From Bacillota bacterium (lineage in GTDB: Bacteria; Bacillota; SHA-98; UBA4971), in assembly GCA_030024085.1 (NCBI GenBank), contig JASEJE010000004.1, positions 1 to 64,000 of the forward strand: 64,000 nucleotides of DNA, in the 5' to 3' direction. Below the pieces are notes generated by a model. That model was not told the DNA's origin and did not search any database. It saw only the letters and a list, made by a program, of their open reading frames with translations. A program made the position numbers and the translations under genes. Below are positions 22,934 through 31,265 of this stretch, piece after piece. The first letter of the stretch is position 1. Each line of letters opens with the position of its first letter.

Positions 22934-23848
22934 ATGAAGGATGAGCTTGCGCGCCTGATAGGGCTGCGCAGGAAGGGCGAGACAGGCGTAAAGGAAACCG
23001 TCAGGGAGATCCCGATAGACCTCGTCAGGCCCAACCCTTATCAGCCGCGGGAGAACTTCGACGAAGAGAGCTTGAAGGAGCTTTGTGACTCCATCAAAGA
23101 GCACGGTGTGATTCAGCCGGTTGTCCTGCGGCAGGCTGGAGAGCAGTACGAGGTCATCGTGGGTGAGAGACGACTTCGGGCGTGCCGGATGGCAGGCCTG
23201 CCGAGCGTGCCCGCGATCATCCGGGACATGTCCCCTATCGAAAGCGCCGAGGTCTCACTCATCGAGAATCTGCAGCGGAAGGACCTCAACGTCCTGGAGG
23301 AGGCCGCAGGCTATCAGAAGTTGCTTGGTGAGTTCGGGCTGACCCAGCAGGAGCTTGCGCGGCGCGTGGGCAAGAGCCAGTCCACCATAGCTAACAAGCT
23401 CAGGCTGCTGAAGCTCCCGGGCGCGGTGATCGACGCTCTTGGGCGAGAGATGATATCCGAGCGCCACGCGAGGGCCCTTTTGAGGCTGCCCGCCGAGCGG
23501 GATCAGATCGCGGTGCTGCAGCGCATCCTCGCCCAGGGCCTGACGGTGGGGCAGACGGAGGCCCTCATCGACCAGAAGCTGAACGATATCCGCCGGAGGC
23601 GCGCCAGGCGCAAGGTGCGCGGCCAGGATGGCGGTGCCGTGCGGGCGTTCAAGGACATCCGGGTGTTCCTGAACTCTGTGCGGGACGTGGTCAGGCAACT
23701 GAAGGCGACCGGCGTGAAAGTCGGTTTCGAGGAGACTGACGATGGCAAGGTCCTGGAACTCAGGATCCGGATCGCCAGGTCCAGGGATGATGGTGACGGT
23801 GATCCTGAGCGGCCGCCGGTTATCACATCTGCGGGGGCGTGTGATTGA
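22934..23848 (+). CDS. noc: Nucleoid occlusion protein Noc (ParB family)
   Basis: 304-residue ParB-like CTPase. It has the ParB N-terminal domain (VRPNPYQPRENFDEESLKELCDSIKEHGVIQPVVLRQ, GERRLRACRMAG), a helix-turn-helix (LTQQELARRVGKSQSTIANKLRLL) and a C-terminal dimerisation region. A short amphipathic N-terminus MKDELARLIGLRRK fits the membrane-binding helix of Noc. In Bacillus Noc binds ATTTCCCGGGAAAT sites and prevents division over the nucleoid; one perfect site occurs at 26789. Its position before parA-parB is also that of Noc. It ends 2 bases before parA. Confidence 0.93.
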   Translation: MKDELARLIGLRRKGETGVKETVREIPIDLVRPNPYQPRENFDEESLKELCDSIKEHGVIQPVVLRQAGEQYEVIVGERRLRACRMAGLPSVPAIIRDMSPIESAEVSLIENLQRKDLNVLEEAAGYQKLLGEFGLTQQELARRVGKSQSTIANKLRLLKLPGAVIDALGREMISERHARALLRLPAERDQIAVLQRILAQGLTVGQTEALIDQKLNDIRRRRARRKVRGQDGGAVRAFKDIRVFLNSVRDVVRQLKATGVKVGFEETDDGKVLELRIRIARSRDDGDGDPERPPVITSAGACD

Positions 23849-23850
23849 TC

Positions 23851-24612
23851 ATGGGTAAGGTAATGGCTGTGGTGAACCAGAAAGGCGGCGTCGGGAAGAG
23901 CACGACGGCGGTGAATCTCAGCGCGTGCATCGCCGTCCAGGGCGTGCCGGTCCTTCTTGTGGACGTTGATCCGCAGGGTAATGCCAGCAGCGGTGTGGGG
24001 GTTGACAAGGGGTCCACGAAACGCTGCGTCTACGATGCCATCATCAATGACCAACCCCTGGAGAGCCTCACGCTCGGGACGGCCATCGAGCACTTGAAAG
24101 TGGTGCCCGCCAGCATTCAGCTGGCTGGGGCGGAGATCGAACTCGTCTCAACCATGTCGCGAGAGGTGAGGCTGCGCAGGGCGCTCGATAGCGTGCGGGA
24201 CCGGTATACGTACGTCATAATTGACTGCCCGCCCTCACTGGGCTTGCTTACTCTGAACGCCCTGACGGCCGCGGATTCGGTGATAGTGCCCATCCAGTGC
24301 GAGTACTACGCCCTCGAGGGGCTGAGCCAGTTGCTCAACACCGTCCAGCTCGTTCAGAAGCACCTGAACCCCGCGCTGAAGCTGGAGGGCGTGGTTCTCA
24401 CCATGTATGACCCCCGCACAAACCTGTCGCAGCAGGTCATAGACGAGGTAAGGGGCTTCTTCAAGGACAAGGTGTACGCGACGGTCATCCCGAGGAACAT
24501 TCGCCTCAGTGAGGCACCCAGCTACGGGCGGCCGATCATCCTCTATGACGATAGATCGAAGGGTGCAGAGGCATATAGACAACTCGCGAAGGAAGTGATG
24601 GCCGGTGCCTAG
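23851..24612 (+). CDS. parA: Chromosome partitioning ATPase ParA/Soj
   Basis: Deviant Walker ATPase that works with ParB at parS sites and, in Bacillus, regulates DnaA. Motifs: KGGVGKSTTAVNLSA (deviant Walker A with the signature Lys), VDVDPQGNASSGVG, and VIIDCPPSLGLLTLNAL. The 253-residue length is typical of Soj, without an N-terminal regulatory extension. ATG 23851 is preferred to an in-frame TTG at 23845. It overlaps parB by 8 bases. Confidence 0.97.
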   Translation: MGKVMAVVNQKGGVGKSTTAVNLSACIAVQGVPVLLVDVDPQGNASSGVGVDKGSTKRCVYDAIINDQPLESLTLGTAIEHLKVVPASIQLAGAEIELVSTMSREVRLRRALDSVRDRYTYVIIDCPPSLGLLTLNALTAADSVIVPIQCEYYALEGLSQLLNTVQLVQKHLNPALKLEGVVLTMYDPRTNLSQQVIDEVRGFFKDKVYATVIPRNIRLSEAPSYGRPIILYDDRSKGAEAYRQLAKEVMAGA

Positions 24613-25459
24613 GAAGGGGCTGGGTAAAGGGCTCAGCGCGCTCATTCCAGATATGGAACCCGAGGCTGTCGAGAGGGTTCAGGAGTTGCCGATCGATCGT
24701 ATCCAGCCCAATCCGTACCAGCCCAGGAAGCGATTCGATGACGCAAAGCTGGCCGAGCTTGCCGAATCCATCAGGGTCCACGGGATCGTGCAGCCGCTGG
24801 TGGTGCGCAAGGCGGGTGACGGGTACGAACTGGTGGTCGGGCAGCGGCGTCTCCTCGCGGCGAAGATGGCGGGGCTTGCCGAGGTGCCCGTCGTGGTGAG
24901 CGATCTTGGCGATGCTGAGATGATCCAGGTTGCGCTCATCGAGAACCTCCAGCGTGAGGACCTCAACCCTATGGAGGAGGCGGAGTCGTACCGAAGGCTG
25001 GTTGAGGAGTTCGGCATGACCCAGGACGAGTTGGCTCGAGTCCTCGGGAGGAGCAGGCCGTCCATCGCGAACACTCTGCGGCTTCTGAACCTGCAGCCGG
25101 AGGTTCAGGAGGTTGTTTCACGTGGAACAATCTCCATGGGACATGCCAGGGCTTTGCTTGCCATCCAGGATTCCGCGCTGCAGGTTGAAGCGTGCAGGCG
25201 CATAGTGGAGCAAGAGCTGTCCGTGCGTGAGACGGAGGAGCTCGTGCGGCGGGTGCTTGCCTCCGGACGAGTGGGAGTCAAGGGGGAAGATGAGAAACAG
25301 GAGCGGCCCAGAGACCCGGAGATCACGTCGCTCGAGGAGAAGCTGCGGCGGGCGTTTGGGACCCAGGTGCGGATCGTCCAGGGCAAGAAGAAAGGCAAGA
25401 TCGAGATCGAGTATTACAGCGAGGAAGACCTGGAGAGGATACTCGCGCTGGTGCTGTAG
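24605..25459 (+). CDS. parB: Chromosome partitioning protein ParB/Spo0J
   Basis: CTP-dependent clamp that loads at parS. Features: N-terminal Lys/Gly-rich ParA-contact segment (RKGLGKGLSALIP), CTP-binding region (VGQRRLLAAKMAGL, IENLQREDLNPMEEAESYRRL), helix-turn-helix (MTQDELARVLGRSRPSIANTLRLLNL) and a C-terminal dimerisation domain. GTG start overlaps the end of parA. A perfect parS site lies inside its own coding sequence (25114-25129), as in Bacillus spo0J. Confidence 0.97.
   Translation: MPRKGLGKGLSALIPDMEPEAVERVQELPIDRIQPNPYQPRKRFDDAKLAELAESIRVHGIVQPLVVRKAGDGYELVVGQRRLLAAKMAGLAEVPVVVSDLGDAEMIQVALIENLQREDLNPMEEAESYRRLVEEFGMTQDELARVLGRSRPSIANTLRLLNLQPEVQEVVSRGTISMGHARALLAIQDSALQVEACRRIVEQELSVRETEELVRRVLASGRVGVKGEDEKQERPRDPEITSLEEKLRRAFGTQVRIVQGKKKGKIEIEYYSEEDLERILALVL
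25114..25129. promoter_or_regulatory. parS: parS site 1, inside parB
   Basis: TGTTTCACGTGGAACA matches the parS consensus (TGTTNCACGTGAAACA class) in sixteen bases on one or other strand. Confidence 0.93.
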
Positions 25460-26700
25460 GCGGTGAGAATGATGTCTATTGCATTCCCATCGATGTGCGC
25501 GGCATGGGCGCTGTCGGGGTCGTTGGGGAAAGGCAAAGCGCGGCGTAGTCGCGGGGCGGGCGGCCCCGCGTTTCCGTTCTCGGAGGGTGGGCGATTTCGC
25601 CTTCCGCATGCAGCGGCCGCCTACATTCGGCAGGTAGGCGGGCGTGGTCGCCACGAAGCCAGGTTGAAGGCGAACCTGGTCTGCTATCGGCCAACCTCCT
25701 GCGAAAGTTGATTCCCACGCGACCACCCCTCGCCCCCGATGGACGAGACTGGCTCCGTCGCGACCAGCTTGCCCACGAAGCTGGTCTCCTTCCGGCCACT
25801 TCCGCGGCGATCCTGGTCGTCCCGAGACCGACTGCGCCCTCTCCGCTATCGGAGACGCGAGGGAGTGGTCGTGTCGCGACCAGGTTTCGCACGCGGTTGA
25901 TTTCCTTGCGACCACATAAACGCACATCGTGGTCGCCCACGAAGCACCCCGCTTTGCGATGTGCGAAGGTGGTTCCCGCACGCTCAAGGCTGAACGTGGA
26001 GTGGCCGTTCGGAGACCACATTCCCGCGCCTCCTGGCCGCTGACGGACCACCTCCTGCGGCTTGCGTCTGCAGGTGGATCCAGCGCGACCGGGTCGCTCG
26101 CAAACATGGTCCGTGGCTGATCACCCCGGCGTGGAAGCTGGTCCCGTCCAGATCTCCCGGACCACCTCACTACCTCGTCGCCACCTGCCGGCACCGGTGA
26201 GTTCCTCGAGGGCAGTTGCCGCCGATCCTCCGTCGCAGCCACTCCGCGCAGCGGCTCCGCGGCTCGCGCGCCACCGGGCCGCGCGTGACGGGGCGTCCTG
26301 GCCGCCAGGCCCCTGAAAAGCAAAGGCGTTTGGAGTGTCGTGTAGCTGGCAATGGAGAGCCTTGTGACCGGAATTGCCACACGTCATCGAGATCATCGAG
26401 ACATCGGGAAGACGACCTTGACAGCCTCCCCGGGGGACGGATATGCTGGTTCTGGAAGCGAATGGTGTTCTCTGGCAATCGAGGTGATTCTGTTGCCGAA
26501 AGGCATACCTGTGGGTGACGCCGACCGAATGCAGCATATAGCGTGATGCACCGCTCGACCATCTCGGCGGCGCCTGACCTTCCGCTCGGATGCGGTAGGA
26601 ACGCAACCACAGGTGGGACGCGGCTCCCCCCATGTCGCCTGAAGGCGGCAGTCCCCCGCCGTACTCTTTCCGGGGCACGGGCGGTGCGCGTGAACCCGAG
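25460..26700. other. Non-coding region rich in GGTCGC/GCGACC words
   Basis: No convincing gene. Between about 25640 and 26170 the words GTGGTCGC, GACCACC and GACCAG recur on both strands, with near-repeats GTGGTCGCCACGAAG (25644), TTGCCCACGAAGCTGGTC (25774) and GTGGTCGCCCACGAAG (25930). The spacing is roughly 130-150 bases, consistent with a decayed tandem repeat. The ORFs listed across it have no family features and read through the repeats on both strands. A weak TTGACA-18-TATGCT promoter-like match lies at 26418-26447. Confidence 0.5.
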
Positions 26701-26716
26701 TGTTCCACGTGGAACA
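26701..26716. promoter_or_regulatory. parS: parS site 2
   Basis: TGTTCCACGTGGAACA is a perfect palindrome of the parS class, about 1.2 kb downstream of parB. Translated in frame it reads FHVEH, which explains ORF-track entries with that string. Confidence 0.9.
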
Positions 26717-26778
26717 TTTCCGAAAGGCCCGGCGCGACAGCGAACCTGACGCTGGATGGAAAGAGCGTCCATTCATCG

Positions 26779-26812
26779 CGCGAGGGATATTTCCCGGGAA
26801 ATATCCCTCGCG
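26779..26812. promoter_or_regulatory. 34-bp palindrome containing a perfect Noc-binding site
   Basis: CGCGAGGGATATTTCCC followed by its exact reverse complement. The central ATTTCCCGGGAAAT (26789-26802) equals the published Bacillus Noc-binding sequence. It lies 70 bases from parS site 2. The flanking ten bases on each side also pair, so it could additionally form a cruciform or hairpin. Confidence 0.85.
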
Positions 26813-27026
26813 TCTTTCCGCCCCGCTCGCCCACCTTCGCCCGTGCCTTCCCGGAAGCGACGTCCGGTATCAAGTCTGGCAAGGGCGCGCAGGGTGTCAC
26901 CATGTCCCCGTGCGCACAGCTACGCTCATCGCCATGAGACCCCGGGGCCAGGGACTATCAGGACACGCGAAAGGCAGTACCAGCAGAAGGAAAGCCACCG
27001 TGCACGTCGAACCGTTATCGCTAGGC

Positions 27027-27223
27027 TAAGTGAGGGTGCAGAAATGCTCTCGACTTTTGGGAGGGGTTGCCGGCGATTGCACGGGGGGTGTCAAAATCCG
27101 GCCACTGGCCAGACGGGCCGGATTTTGGCGAAGCGCGCCCCGCTTGGGGCGCCGTCCCCGAGTGCAACACCGGCAACCCGGCAACTACTGGAAGAGGGGC
27201 GAGAACTAACGCACCCTCACTTA
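27027..27223 (+). repeat. MITE-like element E3 (A type, complete)
   Basis: Ends AGTGAGGGTGC and GCACCCTCACT are perfect inverted repeats flanked by TA on both sides (27027-27028, 27222-27223). The interior carries the GGTTGCCGG/CCGGCAACC pair and an inner stem AAAATCCGGCC/GGCCGGATTTT. The right end abuts the GGAGGAGG ribosome-binding site of the next gene. It is an almost identical copy of the E1 A-type sequence. Confidence 0.9.
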
Positions 27224-27241
27224 GGAGGAGGCGGTTGCGTC

Positions 27242-27754
27242 GTGGGGGTAATCTCCGTGATCCAGGATACGGTCGCCGCCAATCTCGAGACGGTAGCGCT
27301 CGTCCTTGTCGCCCTTCTTGGTGCGGCTACAGTAGCGCTGGTCGTCCTCGACTGGCGGATGAGTCGACTCATACAGAGATACCAGGCTCTCGTCAGGGGT
27401 TCAAACGGGGAAAGCCTTGAAGGCGTCATAGAGGACTGTGTGCACCGTGTGCGGCAGGCTGAAAGCGATCTCGATGAACTCAAGCGGTTCGCTGAGGACA
27501 TGCACCTTGCGTCCCGGCAACACATCCAGGGCCTCGGGGTGGTCCGGTTCAACGCGTTCGAGAACACCGGCGGGGACCAGAGTTTCGCCGTGGCGCTCCT
27601 GGATGGCACCGGGGACGGCGTGGTGCTGAGCAGCCTTTACGGTCGCGATGAAGCCCGCGTGTATGCCAAGCCCGTGGAGCAAGGGGCATCTCGGTATGCC
27701 CTGACCGACGAAGAGCAGCAGGCTGTCGCCGAGGCACTTCGCCGGAGGCGTTGA
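27242..27754 (+). CDS. DUF4446 family membrane protein
   Basis: 170-residue protein with a single N-terminal transmembrane helix (LETVALVLVALLGAATVALVVLDW), a coiled-coil-like segment (VIEDCVHRVRQAESDLDELKRFAEDM) and a C-terminal domain with GVVRFNAFENTGGDQSFAVALLDGTGDGVVLSSLYGRDEARVYAKPVEQG, which is the DUF4446 hallmark. Function is unknown; in Bacillota the gene is often found near parB, as here. The ORF track extends upstream through repeat element E3; the GTG at 27242 with GGAGGAGG upstream is the likely start. Confidence 0.88.
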   Translation: MGVISVIQDTVAANLETVALVLVALLGAATVALVVLDWRMSRLIQRYQALVRGSNGESLEGVIEDCVHRVRQAESDLDELKRFAEDMHLASRQHIQGLGVVRFNAFENTGGDQSFAVALLDGTGDGVVLSSLYGRDEARVYAKPVEQGASRYALTDEEQQAVAEALRRRR

Positions 27755-27791
27755 GAGGCGCGAACGGGCCGGCCGAATCCATCGCCGAGAC

Positions 27792-28126
27792 CTGAGTAGA
27801 TCGCCACAGATCCGCGCCACTTTTCGACGCGCAGGTCCTCGCCAGGGTTACCGGTCTTGCTCTCCGAGGACGACGCGATTGCGGCGCGCCTCGCTAGAAT
27901 CTGGCGCTCAAGGCCAGCCAGATGCCGGGCGCTCTGCCCTAAGTGAGGGTGCAGAAATGCTCTCGACTCTTGGGAGGGGTTGCCGGTGACTCAAAGACAG
28001 AGTGCAACACCGGCAACCCCACACCGTCGGGAAAAGTGGCGCAGACTTATGGCGCCATACTTAGCAAGCACCGGCAACCTCAACACCGGAAGGAGATGTG
28101 GCGCAAATCCATGGCGCCATATTCAG
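27792..28126 (-). repeat. MITE-like element E4: B-type copy (reverse) with a chimeric copy nested inside
   Basis: The outer element starts TGAGTAGATCGCC and ends GGCGCCATATTCAG, with slightly decayed TA ends. Inside it, at 27940-28063, a 120-base element AGTGAGGGTGCAG...GGCGCCATACT is inserted with TA on each side. At the same point element E10 reads GCCCTAGCAAGC uninterrupted, so CTAG is the empty target and TA was duplicated. The inner copy has an A-type left end and a B-type right end. Confidence 0.88.
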
Positions 28127-28492
28127 CTCCGGGATCGGCAGGAACCGGGCCGGAGCCGCGCGTGGGGCGCCCGCGCTTCTCACATACTGCCGACCTATGG
28201 GCAACGCATAGAAAGGGGTCAGCGGAAGCAAACTCACTATCGGGAGACGCTGCGAAAATCCTGGCACATCCGTGCGGAATGTAGCAGGAAATCCGGCACC
28301 AACGTCGAAATCACAACGTGCTTTCTGGGTTGCTCTGTGTGTTTTGGTGAACACTACCTGCTCTGTCATGTTCCCGGCAGATCTTCATATACTTCTTAGT
28401 GGACCAGCCTTCGTTCCAGGGCAGCGAATGATCTTCTATCACCATCCGCGGGCAGAGTTACGGGCGAGACTATTGTGCGGAAGGGGCGAACC
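28127..28492. other. Gap before the M23 peptidase gene
   Basis: About 365 bases without a recognised gene or clear promoter. Confidence 0.4.
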
Positions 28493-29503
28493 ATGATGTG
28501 GCGCAGGTTGCTAAGGCGCAAGCTCGCTAGACGCCGCCGAAGCACGCTCACGATCATGGCCATACCTACAACAGACGGTTCCATTCGGAGCATAAGCATA
28601 CCCCTTCTCCTCGTGTACATGGGATCGGCCGTCGCCGTGGCAGTGGTCGCCTTCCTTGTATTGTCGTACTTCGGTATGACGGCGACCGTAGCGCGATTCT
28701 ACCACCAGCAGATCGTCAAGGACGCGCATATCGACAAACTCGCAAAAGAGAACGCCGATCTCCAGCGGATCAATGCATCGAACAAGAAGCAACTCGAGGA
28801 CTTTGCCCAGCGCACGGCCGAGCTCGAAAAGGAACTCGCACGTCTGGATGCGATGAGCAAGGAGATCATGGGCATCATAAAGGGCAAGAAAGTGTCCGTT
28901 ACCAGTACGTCAGTCGCCAGCCGGGGTGACTATCAACGGGGTACCGCGCCGGGCGAAGAAAGAGGCGAGGAGGATGCGCCCTCCTCATCAGGCGACGACG
29001 GCGCCCTGGCCCTCGAGACGCAGTCTCGCCTCGATGAGCTTGCGCGAACAACGGCCGGAGTGGCCGGAGATCTCTCCGCCCTCAAGCGTTCTGCCGTATC
29101 CTATAGGGATAGGCTGGACCATACCCCACAGGGATGGCCCACGAGGGGCAGAGTGACGTCGAGTTTCGGCAGGCGCCGCCACCCGATTACCGGCCGCATC
29201 CAGGGGCATGACGGTATAGACATCGCGGCCCCCACAGGAACGCCCATCGTGGCCACAGCGGATGGCATCGTTCGCCTGAGCGGCACGCAGGCAGGTTACG
29301 GACAGCTGGTGATCATAGACCACGGGTATGGGCTTGAGACGGTGTATGCTCACAACTCGCGCAACGTGGTCCGCTCAGGGCAACGCGTGAAGCGCGGACA
29401 GGTGATAGCATACGTTGGCAGCACAGGGACCAGCACGGGCCCACACGTCCACTATGAAGTGCGCGTCTCCGGCAGGCCTGTCAACCCCCGGAACTACATG
29501 TAG
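28493..29503 (+). CDS. Membrane-anchored M23 (LytM-type) peptidase
   Basis: 336-residue protein. A basic N-terminus and one transmembrane helix (about 38-60, LLLVYMGSAVAVAVVAFLVLSYFG) are followed by a coiled coil (DKLAKENADLQRINASNKKQLEDFAQRTAELEKELARLD), a Ser/Glu-rich linker and a C-terminal LytM domain. The zinc motif is present: GHDGIDIAAPTGTP (HxxxD) and GPHVHYEV (HxH), so it is probably an active endopeptidase on peptidoglycan, or at least retains the ligands. ATG 28493 follows GGAAGGGG. It precedes a bactofilin gene, a common pair in cell-shape loci. Confidence 0.92.
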   Translation: MMWRRLLRRKLARRRRSTLTIMAIPTTDGSIRSISIPLLLVYMGSAVAVAVVAFLVLSYFGMTATVARFYHQQIVKDAHIDKLAKENADLQRINASNKKQLEDFAQRTAELEKELARLDAMSKEIMGIIKGKKVSVTSTSVASRGDYQRGTAPGEERGEEDAPSSSGDDGALALETQSRLDELARTTAGVAGDLSALKRSAVSYRDRLDHTPQGWPTRGRVTSSFGRRRHPITGRIQGHDGIDIAAPTGTPIVATADGIVRLSGTQAGYGQLVIIDHGYGLETVYAHNSRNVVRSGQRVKRGQVIAYVGSTGTSTGPHVHYEVRVSGRPVNPRNYM

Positions 29504-29636
29504 CAGACCGCCCGTGCTCCTCCGGCCCCGATGGGACCTGACACACGCGCTCACCTGGTCTTCACACCGTCATCTCAAGGACCGCGCCAGAAGAAAGATG
29601 CCCCGCGTTTACCGCCAAGAGGGAGGGAGATCTGTC

Positions 29637-30068
29637 ATGTTCGGCAAGCGTCCCGCTGAGCCATCACAGCCCCGCAGGGTGGACACCATCATCGGAAAAG
29701 ACACTCGAATCGAAGGTAGGCTCGAAGCCGCCGGCACGGTACGCATAGATGGCCGCGTTGACGGCGAGGTAGAGGCCGATGGCGATGTGGTCATCGGCGA
29801 GCCGGGCCGGCTCGTAGCATCAGTTCACGCACGCAACATCACGATAGCGGGCGAGGTCCAGGGGAACGTCTACGCGGAGGGAAGACTGGAGATCGTTCCG
29901 ACCGGCAAGCTATATGGAGATGTAAAGGTCGCGGTCCTCGCCATAGAAGATGGAGCCATCTTCAAGGGGTCCTGCGAGATGACGGCTGCACAGCCACAAA
30001 GCAGGCTCCTCCCGGGGAAGGTCGAGCCTCCAGCACTCCCGGAGGGCGAAGCATCGGAGGAAGGCTGA
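29637..30068 (+). CDS. Bactofilin
   Basis: 143-residue protein with the bactofilin core (TIIGKDTRIEGRLEAAGTVRIDGRVDGEVEADGDVVIGEPGRLVASVHARNITIAGEVQGNVYAEGRLEIVPTGKLYGDV), a right-handed beta-helix that polymerises into filaments without nucleotide. ATG 29637 is chosen because GGGAGGGAGA lies six bases upstream; the ORF track extends further up without support. The C-terminal tail is Pro/Glu-rich. Bactofilins often recruit M23 peptidases, and the upstream gene is one. Confidence 0.93.
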   Translation: MFGKRPAEPSQPRRVDTIIGKDTRIEGRLEAAGTVRIDGRVDGEVEADGDVVIGEPGRLVASVHARNITIAGEVQGNVYAEGRLEIVPTGKLYGDVKVAVLAIEDGAIFKGSCEMTAAQPQSRLLPGKVEPPALPEGEASEEG

Positions 30069-30070
30069 CC

Positions 30071-30781
30071 ATGGTCTTCAGGGATCGTGCTCAGGCAGGC
30101 CAACTCCTCGCAAAGGCGCTTCACCAATACAGAGGTACTGACGTGCTCGTCCTGGCGCTCCCTCGGGGCGGAGTTCCCGTGGCGGCAGAGATCGCTCGTA
30201 CGCTATCCGCCGACCTCGATATCGTCATACCCCGAAAGATCGGCGCTCCCGGTGACACGGAGCTTGCAATAGGTGCCGTCTCGGGCCACGGCGGCGCCCT
30301 GATCAATGAGGACCTCGTCCGAGCCCTGGGCGTTCCCGAGGAGTACATAGGCCAGGCTATCGCCCGCGAGCGTGCCGAGATCCAACGCCGATCCCGTCTA
30401 TATCGTGGGGCGAGGCCCGCCCCGCGCATCCAGGGCAGGACGGTCATCGTTGTCGATGATGGCATTGCCACTGGCTACACGATGCTCGCGGCGCTGCGCG
30501 GCGTGAGGGAGGAGAATCCGGCGAGGCTCGTAGCAGCGGTGCCTGTTGCGCCGCCCGACTCTGTTGAGAGGCTCGAGGCGGAGGCCGACGAAGTGGTGGT
30601 GCTCTCCCGGCCTACCCCGTTCTTCGCTGTCGGGCAGTTCTATGAGGACTTCTCCCAGGTGTCCGACGAAGAGGTGCAGGACCTTCTGGTGCAGGCCGGG
30701 ATAGGCGATGATTCGCCGGGTCCCCCTGGTCATGATCCCCCTGAAGGCAAGGGGAATACCGCGGGGAAGAGCATGGGATGA
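30071..30781 (+). CDS. Phosphoribosyltransferase family protein
   Basis: 236-residue protein with a type I phosphoribosyltransferase fold. The PRPP-binding motif VIVVDDGIATGYTM is intact, and VLALPRGGVPVAAEIARTL matches the substrate/PRPP loop. It resembles the uncharacterised phosphoribosyltransferases often annotated as predicted members of the family; the substrate base cannot be judged. It starts 2 bases after the bactofilin stop, so the genes may be coupled. The last 25 residues are Pro/Gly-rich and probably disordered. Confidence 0.85.
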   Translation: MVFRDRAQAGQLLAKALHQYRGTDVLVLALPRGGVPVAAEIARTLSADLDIVIPRKIGAPGDTELAIGAVSGHGGALINEDLVRALGVPEEYIGQAIARERAEIQRRSRLYRGARPAPRIQGRTVIVVDDGIATGYTMLAALRGVREENPARLVAAVPVAPPDSVERLEAEADEVVVLSRPTPFFAVGQFYEDFSQVSDEEVQDLLVQAGIGDDSPGPPGHDPPEGKGNTAGKSMG

Positions 30782-30803
30782 TATGTCCCGGGGTGATGCT
30801 GAC

Positions 30804-31049
30804 ATGAAAGGGATAATAGCAGTCTCGGACGCTCTGTCCGACTATCGTGAGATGCTGGAAGAAGAGGGCTACCAGGTGGTAAGCCTGGATGAAGGGCTTG
30901 ACGTTGCTGACGCTGTGCTCGTTTCCGGAATGGATGTCGATCACTCCGGGATATCTGCCATCGATACCGAGGCTCCTGTGTTCGACGTTACCGGGAAGCA
31001 CCCCGCTGTGGTGCTGCGAGACCTGGAGAAACGGCTGGAGTTGCTCTAG
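30804..31049 (+). CDS. UPF0180 (YkuS-like) protein
   Basis: 81-residue protein MKGIIAVSDALSDYREMLEEEGYQVVSLDEGLDVADAVLVSGMDVDHSGISAIDTEAPVFDVTGKHPAVV... matches the UPF0180 pattern of a small alpha/beta fold with VSGMD and APVF-DVTG. Function unknown. The ORF track gives an earlier start (30708), but the ATG at 30804 fits the family. Its TAG stop coincides with the left TA boundary of element E5. Confidence 0.8.
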   Translation: MKGIIAVSDALSDYREMLEEEGYQVVSLDEGLDVADAVLVSGMDVDHSGISAIDTEAPVFDVTGKHPAVVLRDLEKRLELL

Positions 31050-31243
31050 GTGAGGGCGCAGAAATGCTCCCGACTTTTGGGAGGGGTTGCCGGTGTTGCA
31101 CTCGGGGACGGCGCCCCAAGCGCGGCGCGCTTCGCCAAAATCCGGCCCGTCTGGCCAGTGGCCGGATTTTGACACCCCTCGTGCAATCACCGGCAACCCA
31201 GCAACTACTGGAAAACGGACAAGGATTAACGCACCCTCACCTA
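31047..31243 (-). repeat. MITE-like element E5 (A type, complete, reverse orientation)
   Basis: Ends GGTGAGGGCGC and GCACCCTCACC, perfect except one base, with TA on each side. The terminal base is G here and A in E3, and both ends changed together, so pairing is kept. The core is the reverse orientation of E3. The left end completes the UPF0180 stop codon. Confidence 0.9.
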
Positions 31244-31265
31244 GACAGACGCGCCCCGCGCTATC

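Noticed and set aside
26418-26447. TTGACA-18-TATGCT promoter-like match
   Set aside because: The -10 is poor and no gene or recognisable RNA follows before repeat E3.
26121-26903. Long minus-strand ORF (260 residues) downstream of parB
   Set aside because: It reads through a parS site (FHVEH), a Noc palindrome and GGTCGC repeats, has no family features, and has rival ORFs in other frames. Treated as GC-rich chance ORF.
26756-27241. Upstream extension of the DUF4446 ORF
   Set aside because: It runs through the Noc palindrome and repeat E3; a good ribosome-binding site and start lie at 27242.
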